Source: Pseudoalteromonas sp. GCY
Lineage (GTDB): Bacteria; Pseudomonadota; Gammaproteobacteria; Enterobacterales; Alteromonadaceae
Length of the DNA stretch: 64,000 bases
Direction: 5' to 3'
Assembly: GCF_016695175.1 (NCBI RefSeq)
Contig: NZ_CP068023.1
Span: 484,501-548,500, forward strand
Made by a program: the position numbers and the translations under genes. This document shows, piece by piece, positions 48,723-57,516 of the stretch. Position 1 is the first letter of the stretch; each line of letters opens with the position of its first letter. The notes under the pieces were generated by a model. It worked only from the letters and a program-made list of their open reading frames with translations, had not been told where the DNA came from and made no database searches.

Positions 48723-51089
48723 ATGGGATCATCGCTAGAAGGAGTTGCTAAGCGACTCGGTGAGTTTGTCACTAGATATAAATACTTGTGTTTACTCTTC
48801 AGTATCATGTCTTGTATTGCAATTGGTATTGGGGCAAAAGGCTTAACATTTTCTAATGATTATCGGGCATTTTTTAGTGCTTCAAACCCCGAACTACTGG
48901 CTTTTGAAGCTTTTCAGGACAAGTACACCAAGAACGATAATATTCTTATTGTTGTGCATCAAAAAGAGGGTAACGGTTTATCCAAACAACACGCAATGGT
49001 GGTTGAGCAGCTGACAGAGGTTGCGTGGCAAACACCCTATGCTAGTCGAGTCGACTCTGTGACTAACTTTCAGCATAGTTACGCGGAGGGAGATGAGCTG
49101 ATAGTTGCGGACTTGATGAAAAACATCCAGTCATTAAGTGAAGAAGACATTTTACAAAAAGCGGAAATTGCACAACAAGAACCCTTATTAAAACAGCGCT
49201 TGATCGCAAATAACGGTAAGACGACAGGTATCAATATTACCGTTCAGTACCCAGGTGAATCACTGACTGAAGTACCGACAGCGGTAAAGCATGTTCGCGA
49301 AATAGTTGCAAAAGCACAGCAAGAGAATCCTGATTTAGTGTTTGCGCTTTCTGGAATTTCGATGCTAAACAATGCGTTTAGTGAGTCAGGGCAGCAAGAT
49401 GCCGAAACCCTTACGCCTATCATGTATTTGGTTTTGATCATTGTAATGTACTGTGGATTACGCAGTTTTCCAGGAACTATTGCAGCTGTATCTGTGGTGA
49501 TTTTCTCAAGTGTTGTTGCTATGGGGATCAGTGGCTACGCTGGTATTCAATTAACTCCTATTTCGATAACCGCACCAACTATTATTCTAACGCTAGCGAT
49601 AGCTGACAGCATACACGTTTTGTTGTCTTACTATGCAGCAAGAAAAGCAGGACACGAAAAAAATCACGCGATAGTGGAAAGTTTACGAATTAACTTCGTT
49701 CCCGTATCTATAACTAGCTTGACTACAATTGTAGGCTTTTTAACTCTTAACATGTCGGATGCCCCTCCATTTGCCGATTTGGGCAACATTACAGCATTTG
49801 GTATTGCTGCTGCTTGGGTATTATCTCTAATTTTACTACCCAGCCTCATCGCCATTTTGCCAGACAAAAAGAGCTATGCAACTCGTACAAGCATGTTATC
49901 TCATTACTTAGGTCGTTTTGGTGGTGTTGTCGCGCAGAAATATCGAGCTATTTTGCTATTTACTGTTGTTGCGATTGCGGCTAGTGCCTACGTGGTCCCT
50001 AATATTGATCTCAATGATGAGTTTGTGAAGTACTTTGATCATCGAGTGGAGTTTCGCCGTGATACTGATTTTACCATGGAAAACCTTACTGGTATTTATG
50101 TGGTTGAGTTTGATGTTGAAAGTGGCAAAGTAGGTGGGATCAGTGAACCTGAATATCTTACCAATCTGAATCAATTTACACAGTGGCTGAGAATGCAACC
50201 AGAGGTGGTTCATGTCTATAGTTACACGGATATTGTTAAGCGTCTCAACAAAAATATGCATCAAGATGACGCCAGTATGTATCGTTTACCTGCTGATAGA
50301 GAGTTAGCAGCGCAGTATCTCCTACTTTATGAAATGTCCTTGCCATTTGGGTTAGACCTGACGGACAGGATCAGTATGGATAAATCGGCAACTCGAGTAA
50401 GCTTGACTCTAGATAACCTCTCAACTGGCCAGATCCAATCTTTTATCGCTCGTACTGAGGCTTGGTTAGTCGACCATACACCAGATGCTATGCATGCTAA
50501 AGCAACCGGTGCGACCGTAATGTTCTCACATATTTTCCAGCGTAACGCAGAAAGCATGCTCAGCGGTAATTTAATTGCCGTTATCGTGATCACCTTGATT
50601 ATGGTGGTGACGCTGAGAAGTATTAAATATGGGATCGCAAGTATTCTACCCAACACAATTCCGATGCTATTCACTTTTGGTATTTGGGCTATATTGGTCG
50701 GTCAAGTTGGTGTGGCGGCGGCTACGGTAACTTCAACTTCTTTAGGGATCATTGTTGATAATACCGTGCATTTCCTATCCAAGTATTTACGGGCGAGGCG
50801 AGAGCAGGGATTGGACCCAGCAGGTGCGGTGAAGTATGCCTTTGAAACCGTCGGTGAAGCTATTTTACTGACCACATTTATTCTGGCTGGCGGCTTCGCA
50901 GTGTTGGCCTATTCAACCTTTATGATCAATGCGCAGATGGGGCTGCTAACTGCACTTGCCATTGTCATGGCACTCATCGTGGACTTTTTATTCTTACCCG
51001 CGCTGCTTATGTTACTGGCTAAAAGATCAAAGCAAGCGAGCAAAGCGTCTATTCAAGAAGGAACGAAAAATGAAATCTACAACGTCTAA
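48723..51089 (+). CDS. RND/MMPL-superfamily exporter
   Basis: The 788-residue inner-membrane protein has the duplicated RND layout. One helix lies near 20-40, a large periplasmic loop with porter-type sequence (YRAFFSASNPELLAFEAFQDKY) follows, then a helix bundle at about 220-380. A second loop and a second bundle at about 620-770 complete it (TSTSLGIIVDNTVHFLSKYLRARR). It is half the length and topology of the HAE1 pumps and belongs with predicted exporters that move lipids, pigments or small hydrophobic products. AAGGAG precedes the ATG. It is followed by a LolA-like carrier and a barrel, a trio seen in envelope-delivery systems. Confidence 0.92.
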   Translation: MGSSLEGVAKRLGEFVTRYKYLCLLFSIMSCIAIGIGAKGLTFSNDYRAFFSASNPELLAFEAFQDKYTKNDNILIVVHQKEGNGLSKQHAMVVEQLTEVAWQTPYASRVDSVTNFQHSYAEGDELIVADLMKNIQSLSEEDILQKAEIAQQEPLLKQRLIANNGKTTGINITVQYPGESLTEVPTAVKHVREIVAKAQQENPDLVFALSGISMLNNAFSESGQQDAETLTPIMYLVLIIVMYCGLRSFPGTIAAVSVVIFSSVVAMGISGYAGIQLTPISITAPTIILTLAIADSIHVLLSYYAARKAGHEKNHAIVESLRINFVPVSITSLTTIVGFLTLNMSDAPPFADLGNITAFGIAAAWVLSLILLPSLIAILPDKKSYATRTSMLSHYLGRFGGVVAQKYRAILLFTVVAIAASAYVVPNIDLNDEFVKYFDHRVEFRRDTDFTMENLTGIYVVEFDVESGKVGGISEPEYLTNLNQFTQWLRMQPEVVHVYSYTDIVKRLNKNMHQDDASMYRLPADRELAAQYLLLYEMSLPFGLDLTDRISMDKSATRVSLTLDNLSTGQIQSFIARTEAWLVDHTPDAMHAKATGATVMFSHIFQRNAESMLSGNLIAVIVITLIMVVTLRSIKYGIASILPNTIPMLFTFGIWAILVGQVGVAAATVTSTSLGIIVDNTVHFLSKYLRARREQGLDPAGAVKYAFETVGEAILLTTFILAGGFAVLAYSTFMINAQMGLLTALAIVMALIVDFLFLPALLMLLAKRSKQASKASIQEGTKNEIYNV

Positions 51090-51861
51090 GTTTTTATCGC
51101 ATTTAGCAATCGGATTGCTGGTTATACCTTTTGCCAGCAACGCAACGCAAAACAATCTAGGCTACAACATTGCAGCTAAAGCAGATCGTTCAGATCGAGG
51201 TTTTGAAGTCAGTGCGGTTGATTTAAAAATGCGTTTGATAGACAAGAAAGGCCAAGAAACCGAACGTTTATTGACCATGAAAACCATGGAAGTGGCAGAC
51301 GAAGATAAAGGTGACAAAAGCCTTATTATTTTTAACTCTCCTGCAGATGTAAAAGAAACCAAGCTGCTTTCACATGCGCAAATTATAGATGCTGATGATC
51401 AGTGGTTATATCTCCCAGCGCTTAAGCGTGTTAAACGGATCTCTTCTGCAAACAAATCGGGACCATTTGTTGGCAGCGAGTTTGCGTTTGAAGATTTTAC
51501 AGCTCAAGAACTCAATAAGTATAGCTATGAATATGTATCGGAAGAGGCGTGTGGCGAGCTGACATGTGCGGTGATAGATCGGTTTCCAAAATATGAAAAC
51601 TCGGGATATACCAAACAACGTGCATTAATAGATACCAAGGATTATCAAGTTAGAAAAATAGACTTCTACGATAGAAAAGGCAGTCATTTAAAAACATTGA
51701 GCCTAGATAACTACAAGTTATATCAACAGGCGTACTGGCGCCCGCTTACCATGACAATGGAAAATCATCAGTCGGGCAAAAAGACGATATTAGAGTTTTC
51801 AGACTACCAATTTGATATTGCCTTGAGTGCTCGCGACTTTATTAAGTCGTCGTTGAAATAG
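51070..51861 (+). CDS. LolA-like outer-membrane lipoprotein-sorting protein
   Basis: The 263-residue periplasmic protein has a signal peptide ending ASNATQ and matches the LolA-like family usually annotated 'outer membrane lipoprotein-sorting protein'. Characteristic segments include LTMKTMEVADEDKGDKSLIIFNSPAD, WLYLPALKRVKRISS and GSEFAFEDF. Such proteins are thought to ferry hydrophobic cargo between membranes for RND partners. ATG 51070 lies inside the end of the exporter gene (20-base overlap), preceded by AAGGAACG, which indicates tight co-translation. Cargo in this locus is presumably the pathway product. Confidence 0.88.
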   Translation: MKSTTSKFLSHLAIGLLVIPFASNATQNNLGYNIAAKADRSDRGFEVSAVDLKMRLIDKKGQETERLLTMKTMEVADEDKGDKSLIIFNSPADVKETKLLSHAQIIDADDQWLYLPALKRVKRISSANKSGPFVGSEFAFEDFTAQELNKYSYEYVSEEACGELTCAVIDRFPKYENSGYTKQRALIDTKDYQVRKIDFYDRKGSHLKTLSLDNYKLYQQAYWRPLTMTMENHQSGKKTILEFSDYQFDIALSARDFIKSSLK

Positions 51862-51868
51862 GGGGGGG
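51861..51868 (+). repeat. G8 homopolymer in the ribosome-binding position
   Basis: Eight consecutive G residues begin at the last base of the LolA-like stop codon (TAG) and end one base before the TATG of the next gene. They must serve as the Shine-Dalgarno region of the barrel gene. Length variation here would change spacing or strength of translation initiation. Confidence 0.6.
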
Positions 51869-51869
51869 T

Positions 51870-53048
51870 ATGCGACTCAAGGCGATGCTTGCTGTTGTGC
51901 TATCTTGCATTCCTTATGCGAAAGCAGAGATGGAATGGCAAAGTAGCACCAGCATTGACCTTAGCACTCGGCAGTATAATGGCTCTCCAATGAGAGCCTC
52001 ACAACTTGACCGAGAATTCGATGCTAAATTGATGTGGGAGTTGGATTTTGAAAACCCGAAAACAGGCTTAAGCGGAGGGTTTAAACCTGTATTGAGTGCA
52101 TCGAAAAATGAGGGGGTAAGGACATTCGACATTCAAGAAGCATATATCACTCGCTCTTTCTCACAAGGACAGTTGAATGTTGGTGTAAATACTGTTTTTT
52201 GGGGAGTTGCAGAGTCTCGTCATTTGGTTGATATCGTCAATCAAAAGCAGCCGACACGAAATTTAGATAACGAGTCTAAGCTTGGAGAGTTACTACTTCA
52301 TTATCAGCATTTTACTGATAATGGTCACTGGTTTGCCATGTCTTTACCTTATTTTCGTGAGCGTGATTTCGGCCTTCCTGATGACCGCTTGTCGTTGCCA
52401 CTGGCTGTAACCGATGAGCAATTTGTAGGCCGAGATGCTAATTATAGAGGTAGCTACTTATTAGGTTATCGCGGTGTGCTAGGTGATTGGGATGTTGGAG
52501 CCTACTACTTCGACGGCATCGACAGGGAGCCCGTTATACGGCCTAATGATAATCAAAAGTTCGATGCCATTTATCGACGCCTTCAACAAACAGCATTGGA
52601 CTTACAGTGGACGTCTGAGTACCTGCTTGGGAAGGTTGAAGCGGTACATCGCCAACACCAAATGGGAGGGAAAAGCTGGGCTTATGTAGTCGGTGCCGAA
52701 TACTACTTTTACGGTATCGCCAATTCCAACAAAGATCTCAGTTTACTCATGGAGTTACATAGAGATACCGAAGAACAGGTGAATCTAAATCGTCTCTATC
52801 AAGATGCGACATTTATTGGCATGCGACTCGTGTGGAATGATGTTGATGATACGAGCATGATTACTGGGATCTTAATCGATAACGATACTGGGGCTCACAC
52901 CATTAAAACCGAATTTTCGACTAGGCTCTCCAGTCACTTGAGTCTAGCGCTTGAAGCAAACTTGTTTTTAGAGCAAACCCAGCGTGATGCGACCTACGGG
53001 TTTAAAGATGATGATTTTATAGAACTTAGGCTGACTTACTACCTTTAA
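51870..53048 (+). CDS. outer-membrane beta-barrel protein
   Basis: The 392-residue protein has a short signal peptide (to about AKA) and then alternating polar/hydrophobic strands typical of an outer-membrane barrel. Examples are GGFKPVLSASKNEGVRTFDIQEAYITR, GSYLLGYRGVLGDWDVGAYYFD and the closing strand IELRLTYYL. It resembles the porin-like partners found next to RND exporters and LolA-like carriers (DUF1302-type neighbourhoods), though I cannot name the family with certainty. It sits eight bases after the LolA-like gene and ten before the halogenase gene, inside the operon. It likely gives the exported product a path through the outer membrane. Confidence 0.8.
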   Translation: MRLKAMLAVVLSCIPYAKAEMEWQSSTSIDLSTRQYNGSPMRASQLDREFDAKLMWELDFENPKTGLSGGFKPVLSASKNEGVRTFDIQEAYITRSFSQGQLNVGVNTVFWGVAESRHLVDIVNQKQPTRNLDNESKLGELLLHYQHFTDNGHWFAMSLPYFRERDFGLPDDRLSLPLAVTDEQFVGRDANYRGSYLLGYRGVLGDWDVGAYYFDGIDREPVIRPNDNQKFDAIYRRLQQTALDLQWTSEYLLGKVEAVHRQHQMGGKSWAYVVGAEYYFYGIANSNKDLSLLMELHRDTEEQVNLNRLYQDATFIGMRLVWNDVDDTSMITGILIDNDTGAHTIKTEFSTRLSSHLSLALEANLFLEQTQRDATYGFKDDDFIELRLTYYL

Positions 53049-53057
53049 GGAGAAATT

Positions 53058-54557
53058 ATGGTAAGCCAATACGCAGATGTATTGATTATTGGTGGTTCAA
53101 TGGCGGGGGCTTGCTTGGCAAGACAACTAAAATTGGCTCACCCAGATATGAAAATTACGGTTATAGAAAGAAAGCAGGCGTTTAATAGTTGGGTTGGAGA
53201 GTCGACACTGGAGTCTTTTTGGGACTACATGGCAAACGATTTAAAGCTTGGTTTTTACCTTGAAACAAACCACCTATACAAACATGGACTGCGTTTTTAC
53301 TTTGATAGTGATAACCGCGATTTAAGTGTGGAAGAACTGAGTGAGCTTGGGCGTAGTTGGTATCATGGCATCCCTGCGCATCAAATTGACCGCGAAAAGT
53401 TTGATAACGATATGGTGCAGTTTAATCGTGAACTAGGTGTCGATGTTGTAATGGGCACTACAGTTAATGAAATTAGTCTCGATGCTCAGCGAGGACACAC
53501 TGTAGTTACCAGTGGTAGCTCTTATACTTGTCGTTATTTAGTTGATGCATCGGGCTTTAATTCACCGTTGGGTAAACAGCTTGGATTAATTGAATCACAA
53601 AATGATCGCCATCCTGTGAGTTCATACTGGGGAAGGTTTAAGCATATTGAGCTGATTGATCATCTTGGAAGTGATGAGTGGCGTGCTCGCTCGAACTTTA
53701 CGAGTAGAGCACTGGCTACCAATCACTTTATGTACAAAGGATATTGGATTTGGTTAATTCCATTGAATCAAGACACCTTCAGCATTGGGATTACTGCTAA
53801 AAATAATGAAGTGAATTTAAATATTCGTTCAGCTGAAGAGTTTGAGCAGTTTTTACGCTCTCATCAAGCACTCAATGAAATTCTAGGACAGCACGCTGAA
53901 TTATTAGATTACACGTCAATGAAACGACTATCTAGAAAGGCAAAGCAATCCTTTTCTACAGAACGCTGGTTCTTAACTGGAATGTCATCAGCCTTTTTAG
54001 ATCCCTTGTTATCACCAGGTTCTGCTTACCTAACCGATGCTAACCGCATGATTGGCGAACTTATTGAGGCGGATATCGCCGAAGATGCAGAAATGTTTGC
54101 CGGTAAAACAAAGGCATTCAATGCGTATCTTCTTTCTTGGTATGAGAGTTTTATGTTGCACATTACAGGTAACTACCATGGTAGTTATGAAGTACATAAA
54201 ACGCATTTTGAAGCATTACTAATGCATTGGTTTGGTTTTATTTTACCGTCCTCTATGTCTCGTCGTTATGGTTATTGCCCAAGCCTGCATGGAATGAGTC
54301 AAGACGAAGTCAATCAAAAAGCCATCGCGATGATAGAAAATGCTGCGATTGCACGAATTCACGTATTAAAAGATGAGTTTATTCAATTAATCAAAGGGTA
54401 TGAATACCGCTACAATCGTGGACACTTTTTCGATATTGAACTCACGCGACAACGTATAAAACACGCACACACAAGAGGTGTAATGTTAGATGATGCGGCG
54501 ATTGCAGAGTTAGATCATGCACTTTTGGAAGTCACCTATCAGGGGGTTTTTACGTAG
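53058..54557 (+). CDS. flavin-dependent halogenase family protein
   Basis: The 499-residue protein shows an N-terminal FAD site (VLIIGGSMAGACLARQL), the GEST motif (VGESTLES), a lysine in the position of the catalytic Lys79 of PrnA (YKHGLRF, Lys75) and the halogenase signature WxWxIP (YWIWLIPL). The FxDPxxSxG block reads FLDPLLSPG. Tryptophan halogenases have PLESTG with a catalytic Glu here; this protein has Leu, so a phenolic or other substrate is more likely than free tryptophan. Family members can also act as plain oxidoreductases. GGAG precedes the ATG by six bases. After the stop, a 38-codon open stretch in the +1 frame suggests a lost or slippery C-terminus. Confidence 0.87.
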   Translation: MVSQYADVLIIGGSMAGACLARQLKLAHPDMKITVIERKQAFNSWVGESTLESFWDYMANDLKLGFYLETNHLYKHGLRFYFDSDNRDLSVEELSELGRSWYHGIPAHQIDREKFDNDMVQFNRELGVDVVMGTTVNEISLDAQRGHTVVTSGSSYTCRYLVDASGFNSPLGKQLGLIESQNDRHPVSSYWGRFKHIELIDHLGSDEWRARSNFTSRALATNHFMYKGYWIWLIPLNQDTFSIGITAKNNEVNLNIRSAEEFEQFLRSHQALNEILGQHAELLDYTSMKRLSRKAKQSFSTERWFLTGMSSAFLDPLLSPGSAYLTDANRMIGELIEADIAEDAEMFAGKTKAFNAYLLSWYESFMLHITGNYHGSYEVHKTHFEALLMHWFGFILPSSMSRRYGYCPSLHGMSQDEVNQKAIAMIENAAIARIHVLKDEFIQLIKGYEYRYNRGHFFDIELTRQRIKHAHTRGVMLDDAAIAELDHALLEVTYQGVFT

Positions 54558-54723
54558 CTTATGTGAAATTCAAAAGGTCGACTTTGACGAAGAAAAAATG
54601 CCGATGGTAGTTCAAGTCGCTATCGAAGATAAATTATCACTTACCCATGCTATGCAGCTTTTTCACATATAATAATTAGGCAAAGAAAATGGAAAATTTA
54701 GCTATTAAACACCGCATTCAGGA

Positions 54724-55656
54724 TTGTCAAATACAGTCGTTAGCAGAAGATGTTTTGAGCAACGCCGTTTGTTACCTATAGAAGATAACGCACCATTCAC
54801 TGAGCAGATCGCGGGGCATGTGGAGAGGGTCGAGCAATTCATCGCAAATAACGAATCTATTAATATGGTATTGCCAGCTTTCCCTGCAAAGTCACCAAAT
54901 AGAACGAAAACACTGGGTTTCTTGCCTGATAAAGGGGAGTTTTATGCATTTGAACGCTTAGTCAATCTCTGTAAACAGATTGAATCTATTTATGAACCAG
55001 GTGCAAAAGTAATAATTTGTTCTGATGGTCGTGTTTTTGCCGATATCATTCATGTCACGGATTCACATGTCAGTCAGTACGTAAATACACTACGCCAATA
55101 CGCGGCTCGTCATTACCCTAACTATTTTGAATTCTTTAATTTAGAAGATATATTTGACAAAGTTGATGACTTTACTGTACTTCGTGAAGAGCTGATGATC
55201 CGCTACGGAGAGAGCTTGTCAGACTTACGTCAACGCGTGAAAAATGAAAAAGAAGCGTCCACGATGTATAAAGGCATAACACGCTTTATGTTGGAAGATT
55301 TCTCTGGCATTGACAAGTTTTCGGATTATAGCCGCACAGCGTTGCAAAAAGTTGCTAAAACAGCTGCCTACCGAGTGATCCAAAGGAGTAATGCATGGAG
55401 TCGATTGTTGAAAGATCACTTACCTGAAGCGTTACGTCTATCAATTCACCCTCAATACTTGGTGTCTGAAAAAATTGGTATTTCTTTAGTTTCACAAACT
55501 GATGTCTGGACAACGCCATGGCATTCAGTATTAGTGAAAGATAATACAAGTTATCAACTCATGCCACGTGAACAAGCTGAGAAGTTAGGTTGTGTATTGG
55601 TGTTCAACGAAGGGCGTGCAAGCCATTTTGAGCGCATTCATCGAGGAGCGGAGTGA
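54724..55656 (+). CDS. isonitrile (isocyanide) synthase, PvcA/DIT1 family
   Basis: PvcA-family enzymes turn the amino group of tyrosine or tryptophan into an isonitrile using ribulose-5-phosphate as carbon source. Counting from the TTG at 54724, diagnostic blocks are PAFPAKSPN (51-59), KTLGFLPDKGEF, EPGAKVIICSDGRVFADI (91-108) and the C-terminal HPQYLVSEKIGI and WHSVLV. No good ribosome binding site precedes this TTG. An ATG at 54689 opens a 22-codon stretch in another frame that joins well if one base is added to the TTTT run at 54753-54756; that would give about 322 residues, near the 328 of PvcA. The enzyme is therefore either TTG-started and short, or frameshifted. Its stop overlaps the next ATG (TGATG). 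Confidence 0.9.
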   Translation: MSNTVVSRRCFEQRRLLPIEDNAPFTEQIAGHVERVEQFIANNESINMVLPAFPAKSPNRTKTLGFLPDKGEFYAFERLVNLCKQIESIYEPGAKVIICSDGRVFADIIHVTDSHVSQYVNTLRQYAARHYPNYFEFFNLEDIFDKVDDFTVLREELMIRYGESLSDLRQRVKNEKEASTMYKGITRFMLEDFSGIDKFSDYSRTALQKVAKTAAYRVIQRSNAWSRLLKDHLPEALRLSIHPQYLVSEKIGISLVSQTDVWTTPWHSVLVKDNTSYQLMPREQAEKLGCVLVFNEGRASHFERIHRGAE

Positions 55657-56450
55657 TGGATACAATTAAAGCCTTGGATAGCGTTGGAGTTGTCATTGAT
55701 GCAACTCCTATGGCTTGTCAAAGAGTTGAGCGTCTTAATATCGCTTCATTGATCGATGAAATATTTTCTCAAGGACTGGTTGTGCTCAAAGGATTTGAGC
55801 CCCTCAATGATACTGATATGGAGTTAGTAGCTAAAGAGATCGGTCCGCTTTTACAGTGGGACTTCGGTTATGTACTTGATTTAAAAATACAAGAGCAACC
55901 GCAAAATCATATTTTCAGTGAGGGTAAGGTAGAGCTGCACTGGGACGGAGCATTCGCCTCAGAAGAGCCAAGGTTTAACTTCTTTCAATGCTTGCAGAGT
56001 AGTTCCAGCTCCGGTGGTGGAGAGACTACATTTTTGAATACAACACGGTTACTAGAAAGTCTACCGAACGATACCATTGAGCAATGGAAGCAAATTCGGA
56101 TCCGTTATGAAACGGAAAAGAAAGCCCACTATGGAGGGGTGATTGAAGTTCCTTTAATAAGCCGTCACCCTAAGACAGGCAAGCTTCGCATGCGTTATAT
56201 TGAACCTTTCAATAAAGATAATATGGCAGTGAATCCAGTTGAGGCACAGGTGATAGGTTTTGATACTTATCAAAGTGACGTCTTTTTAAAAGAAATGAAT
56301 TCGTTACTTTACTCGTCGAACTACTTTTATAAACATAGTTGGAGGAAAGGCGAGTTTGTGTTTGTGGATAATCTAGCTTTATTACATGGACGCAGTCGCT
56401 TTGAAGGAAGCGGCTTAAATCGTCATCTAAAACGGGTTCATATTCTATAG
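55656..56450 (+). CDS. PvcB-like Fe(II)/2-oxoglutarate dioxygenase
   Basis: The 264-residue TauD-superfamily enzyme has iron ligands His95, Asp97 (LHWDGAF) and His244 (LLHGRSRF), with Arg256 suited to bind 2-oxoglutarate. Next to PvcA homologues such enzymes oxidize the isonitrile amino acid, typically by decarboxylative desaturation to a vinyl isonitrile. The start overlaps the isonitrile synthase stop (TGATG), so the two are translationally coupled. It ends the operon 21 bases before a strong terminator. Whether it acts before or after halogenation is unknown. Confidence 0.9.
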   Translation: MDTIKALDSVGVVIDATPMACQRVERLNIASLIDEIFSQGLVVLKGFEPLNDTDMELVAKEIGPLLQWDFGYVLDLKIQEQPQNHIFSEGKVELHWDGAFASEEPRFNFFQCLQSSSSSGGGETTFLNTTRLLESLPNDTIEQWKQIRIRYETEKKAHYGGVIEVPLISRHPKTGKLRMRYIEPFNKDNMAVNPVEAQVIGFDTYQSDVFLKEMNSLLYSSNYFYKHSWRKGEFVFVDNLALLHGRSRFEGSGLNRHLKRVHIL

Positions 56451-56470
56451 TAATGTATTTACTTTCTCAT

Positions 56471-56495
56471 AGCTCACATGGATGTGAGCTTTTTT
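56471..56495 (+). terminator. intrinsic terminator of the isonitrile operon
   Basis: AGCTCACA-TGGA-TGTGAGCT, a perfect 8-bp stem, is followed by five more T residues. Confidence 0.92.
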
Positions 56496-56506
56496 ATCTA
56501 AGATTA

Positions 56507-57166
56507 TTAATTGAATAGTGCTAATACTTCCGATAAATCACTGATAATAGCGTCAGGCTCACTTCGTGAAATTGGATTGCCATGATTATAGCCATAGTCA
56601 ACGGTAACGACTTTACAACCTGCATTTCGTGCGGCTGCAACATCGTTGATGGAGTCACCAACATAAAACCCATCTTGTACTTTGCAATTCATAATGTTTA
56701 CAGAAGTGTATAAAGGCAGTGGATCTGGCTTTTTCTTCTTCAAAGTGTCAGCACACACAATTGTGTCAAACATCGTTTTAATTTCTAAGTGCTCTAATAA
56801 TTTATAGGTATGTGAAGTGTTCTTGTTGGTGACTAAAGCGAGTTTAATTTTTTGCTGACGTAAACTTTGCAGTGTAGTTTTTGCATTAGAGAATAAACTG
56901 GATGAGCGTGTGACACAGTCATCGTAAATGGTTTCAAGTAAACGAGTCGCTTCGGCTCTGTCAATATTGGTATTGTTATGGAAGTCTAACGCACGTTCAG
57001 TCAGCTTAGTTGTACCATTGCCAATCCAAGTTTTAACAAGGGCAAGTTCAATATCCGGCAAATAGTAATGGTTTAATGTTGTGTTTAAAGCGTAGGCGAT
57101 ATCTTCAGCGGTACTTACTAAAGTACCGTCTAAATCAAAGCCAACCCAAGTCGGGTATGTAAACAT
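56507..57166 (-). CDS. HAD-family phosphatase, phosphoglycolate phosphatase-like
   Basis: The 219-residue HAD hydrolase has motif I FDLDGTLV, motif II LVTNKN, a lysine in motif III (KKKPDP) and motif IV VGDSINDVAAARNAG. The helical cap between motifs I and II and the length match Gph, which removes 2-phosphoglycolate, but other small phosphate esters are possible. AAGGA lies eight bases upstream. It follows a 97-residue gene in the same direction and faces the isonitrile operon. Confidence 0.85.
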   Translation of the reverse strand: MFTYPTWVGFDLDGTLVSTAEDIAYALNTTLNHYYLPDIELALVKTWIGNGTTKLTERALDFHNNTNIDRAEATRLLETIYDDCVTRSSSLFSNAKTTLQSLRQQKIKLALVTNKNTSHTYKLLEHLEIKTMFDTIVCADTLKKKKPDPLPLYTSVNIMNCKVQDGFYVGDSINDVAAARNAGCKVVTVDYGYNHGNPISRSEPDAIISDLSEVLALFN

Positions 57167-57222
57167 GATTTCATTCCTTGTACATTATAGAGGCCCCAAA
57201 CAACAGAACCAGAATTGATAAA

Positions 57223-57516
57223 TTATTTAAAAGTAGCGAGTAGTTGTAATAGGCTCTGTAGCTTTTTCACAACAAGTGCAAGTTTTTGCTCGTCAATTTT
57301 TTCAGTTGTCGATAGGCCTTCAACGTCGGCTGCAACATCCAAAACATAAGGCTTAAAGCGCTTTGCTTCAAACGTAAACCCCGCTTCTTCTGTAAATAGT
57401 GCTTTAAACTTACCGTGACCTTGCTGCTGCAATTCATCGAGTTTTTTATCCGCATCTAGTGCTTGGCGGTATATGAGCTTGAGATTTTCATTGAGTTTTT
57501 CGATAACGGCTTGCAT
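57223..57516 (-). CDS. conserved small helical protein, unknown function
   Basis: The 97-residue acidic protein is predicted mostly helical, with an N-terminal heptad-like stretch (VIEKLNENLKLIYRQALDADKKLDELQQQG) and a C-terminal helix (KLALVVKKLQSLLQLLATF). There is no signal peptide or cysteine. The middle contains FKALFTEEAGFTFEAKRFKPYV. It is co-directional with the HAD phosphatase 56 bases downstream and probably forms an operon with it. I do not recognise the family. Confidence 0.65.
   Translation of the reverse strand: MQAVIEKLNENLKLIYRQALDADKKLDELQQQGHGKFKALFTEEAGFTFEAKRFKPYVLDVAADVEGLSTTEKIDEQKLALVVKKLQSLLQLLATFK

Noticed and set aside
53058..54557. Naming the halogenase as a tryptophan halogenase
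   Set aside because: The segment that carries the catalytic Glu in Trp halogenases lacks it here, so the substrate is left open.
54600..54672. Short open frame after the halogenase starting MPMVVQV and ending at TAA 54672, considered as a separate small peptide gene
   Set aside because: No ribosome binding site precedes the ATG. The frame is open from the end of the halogenase gene, so a displaced halogenase C-terminus is the better reading.
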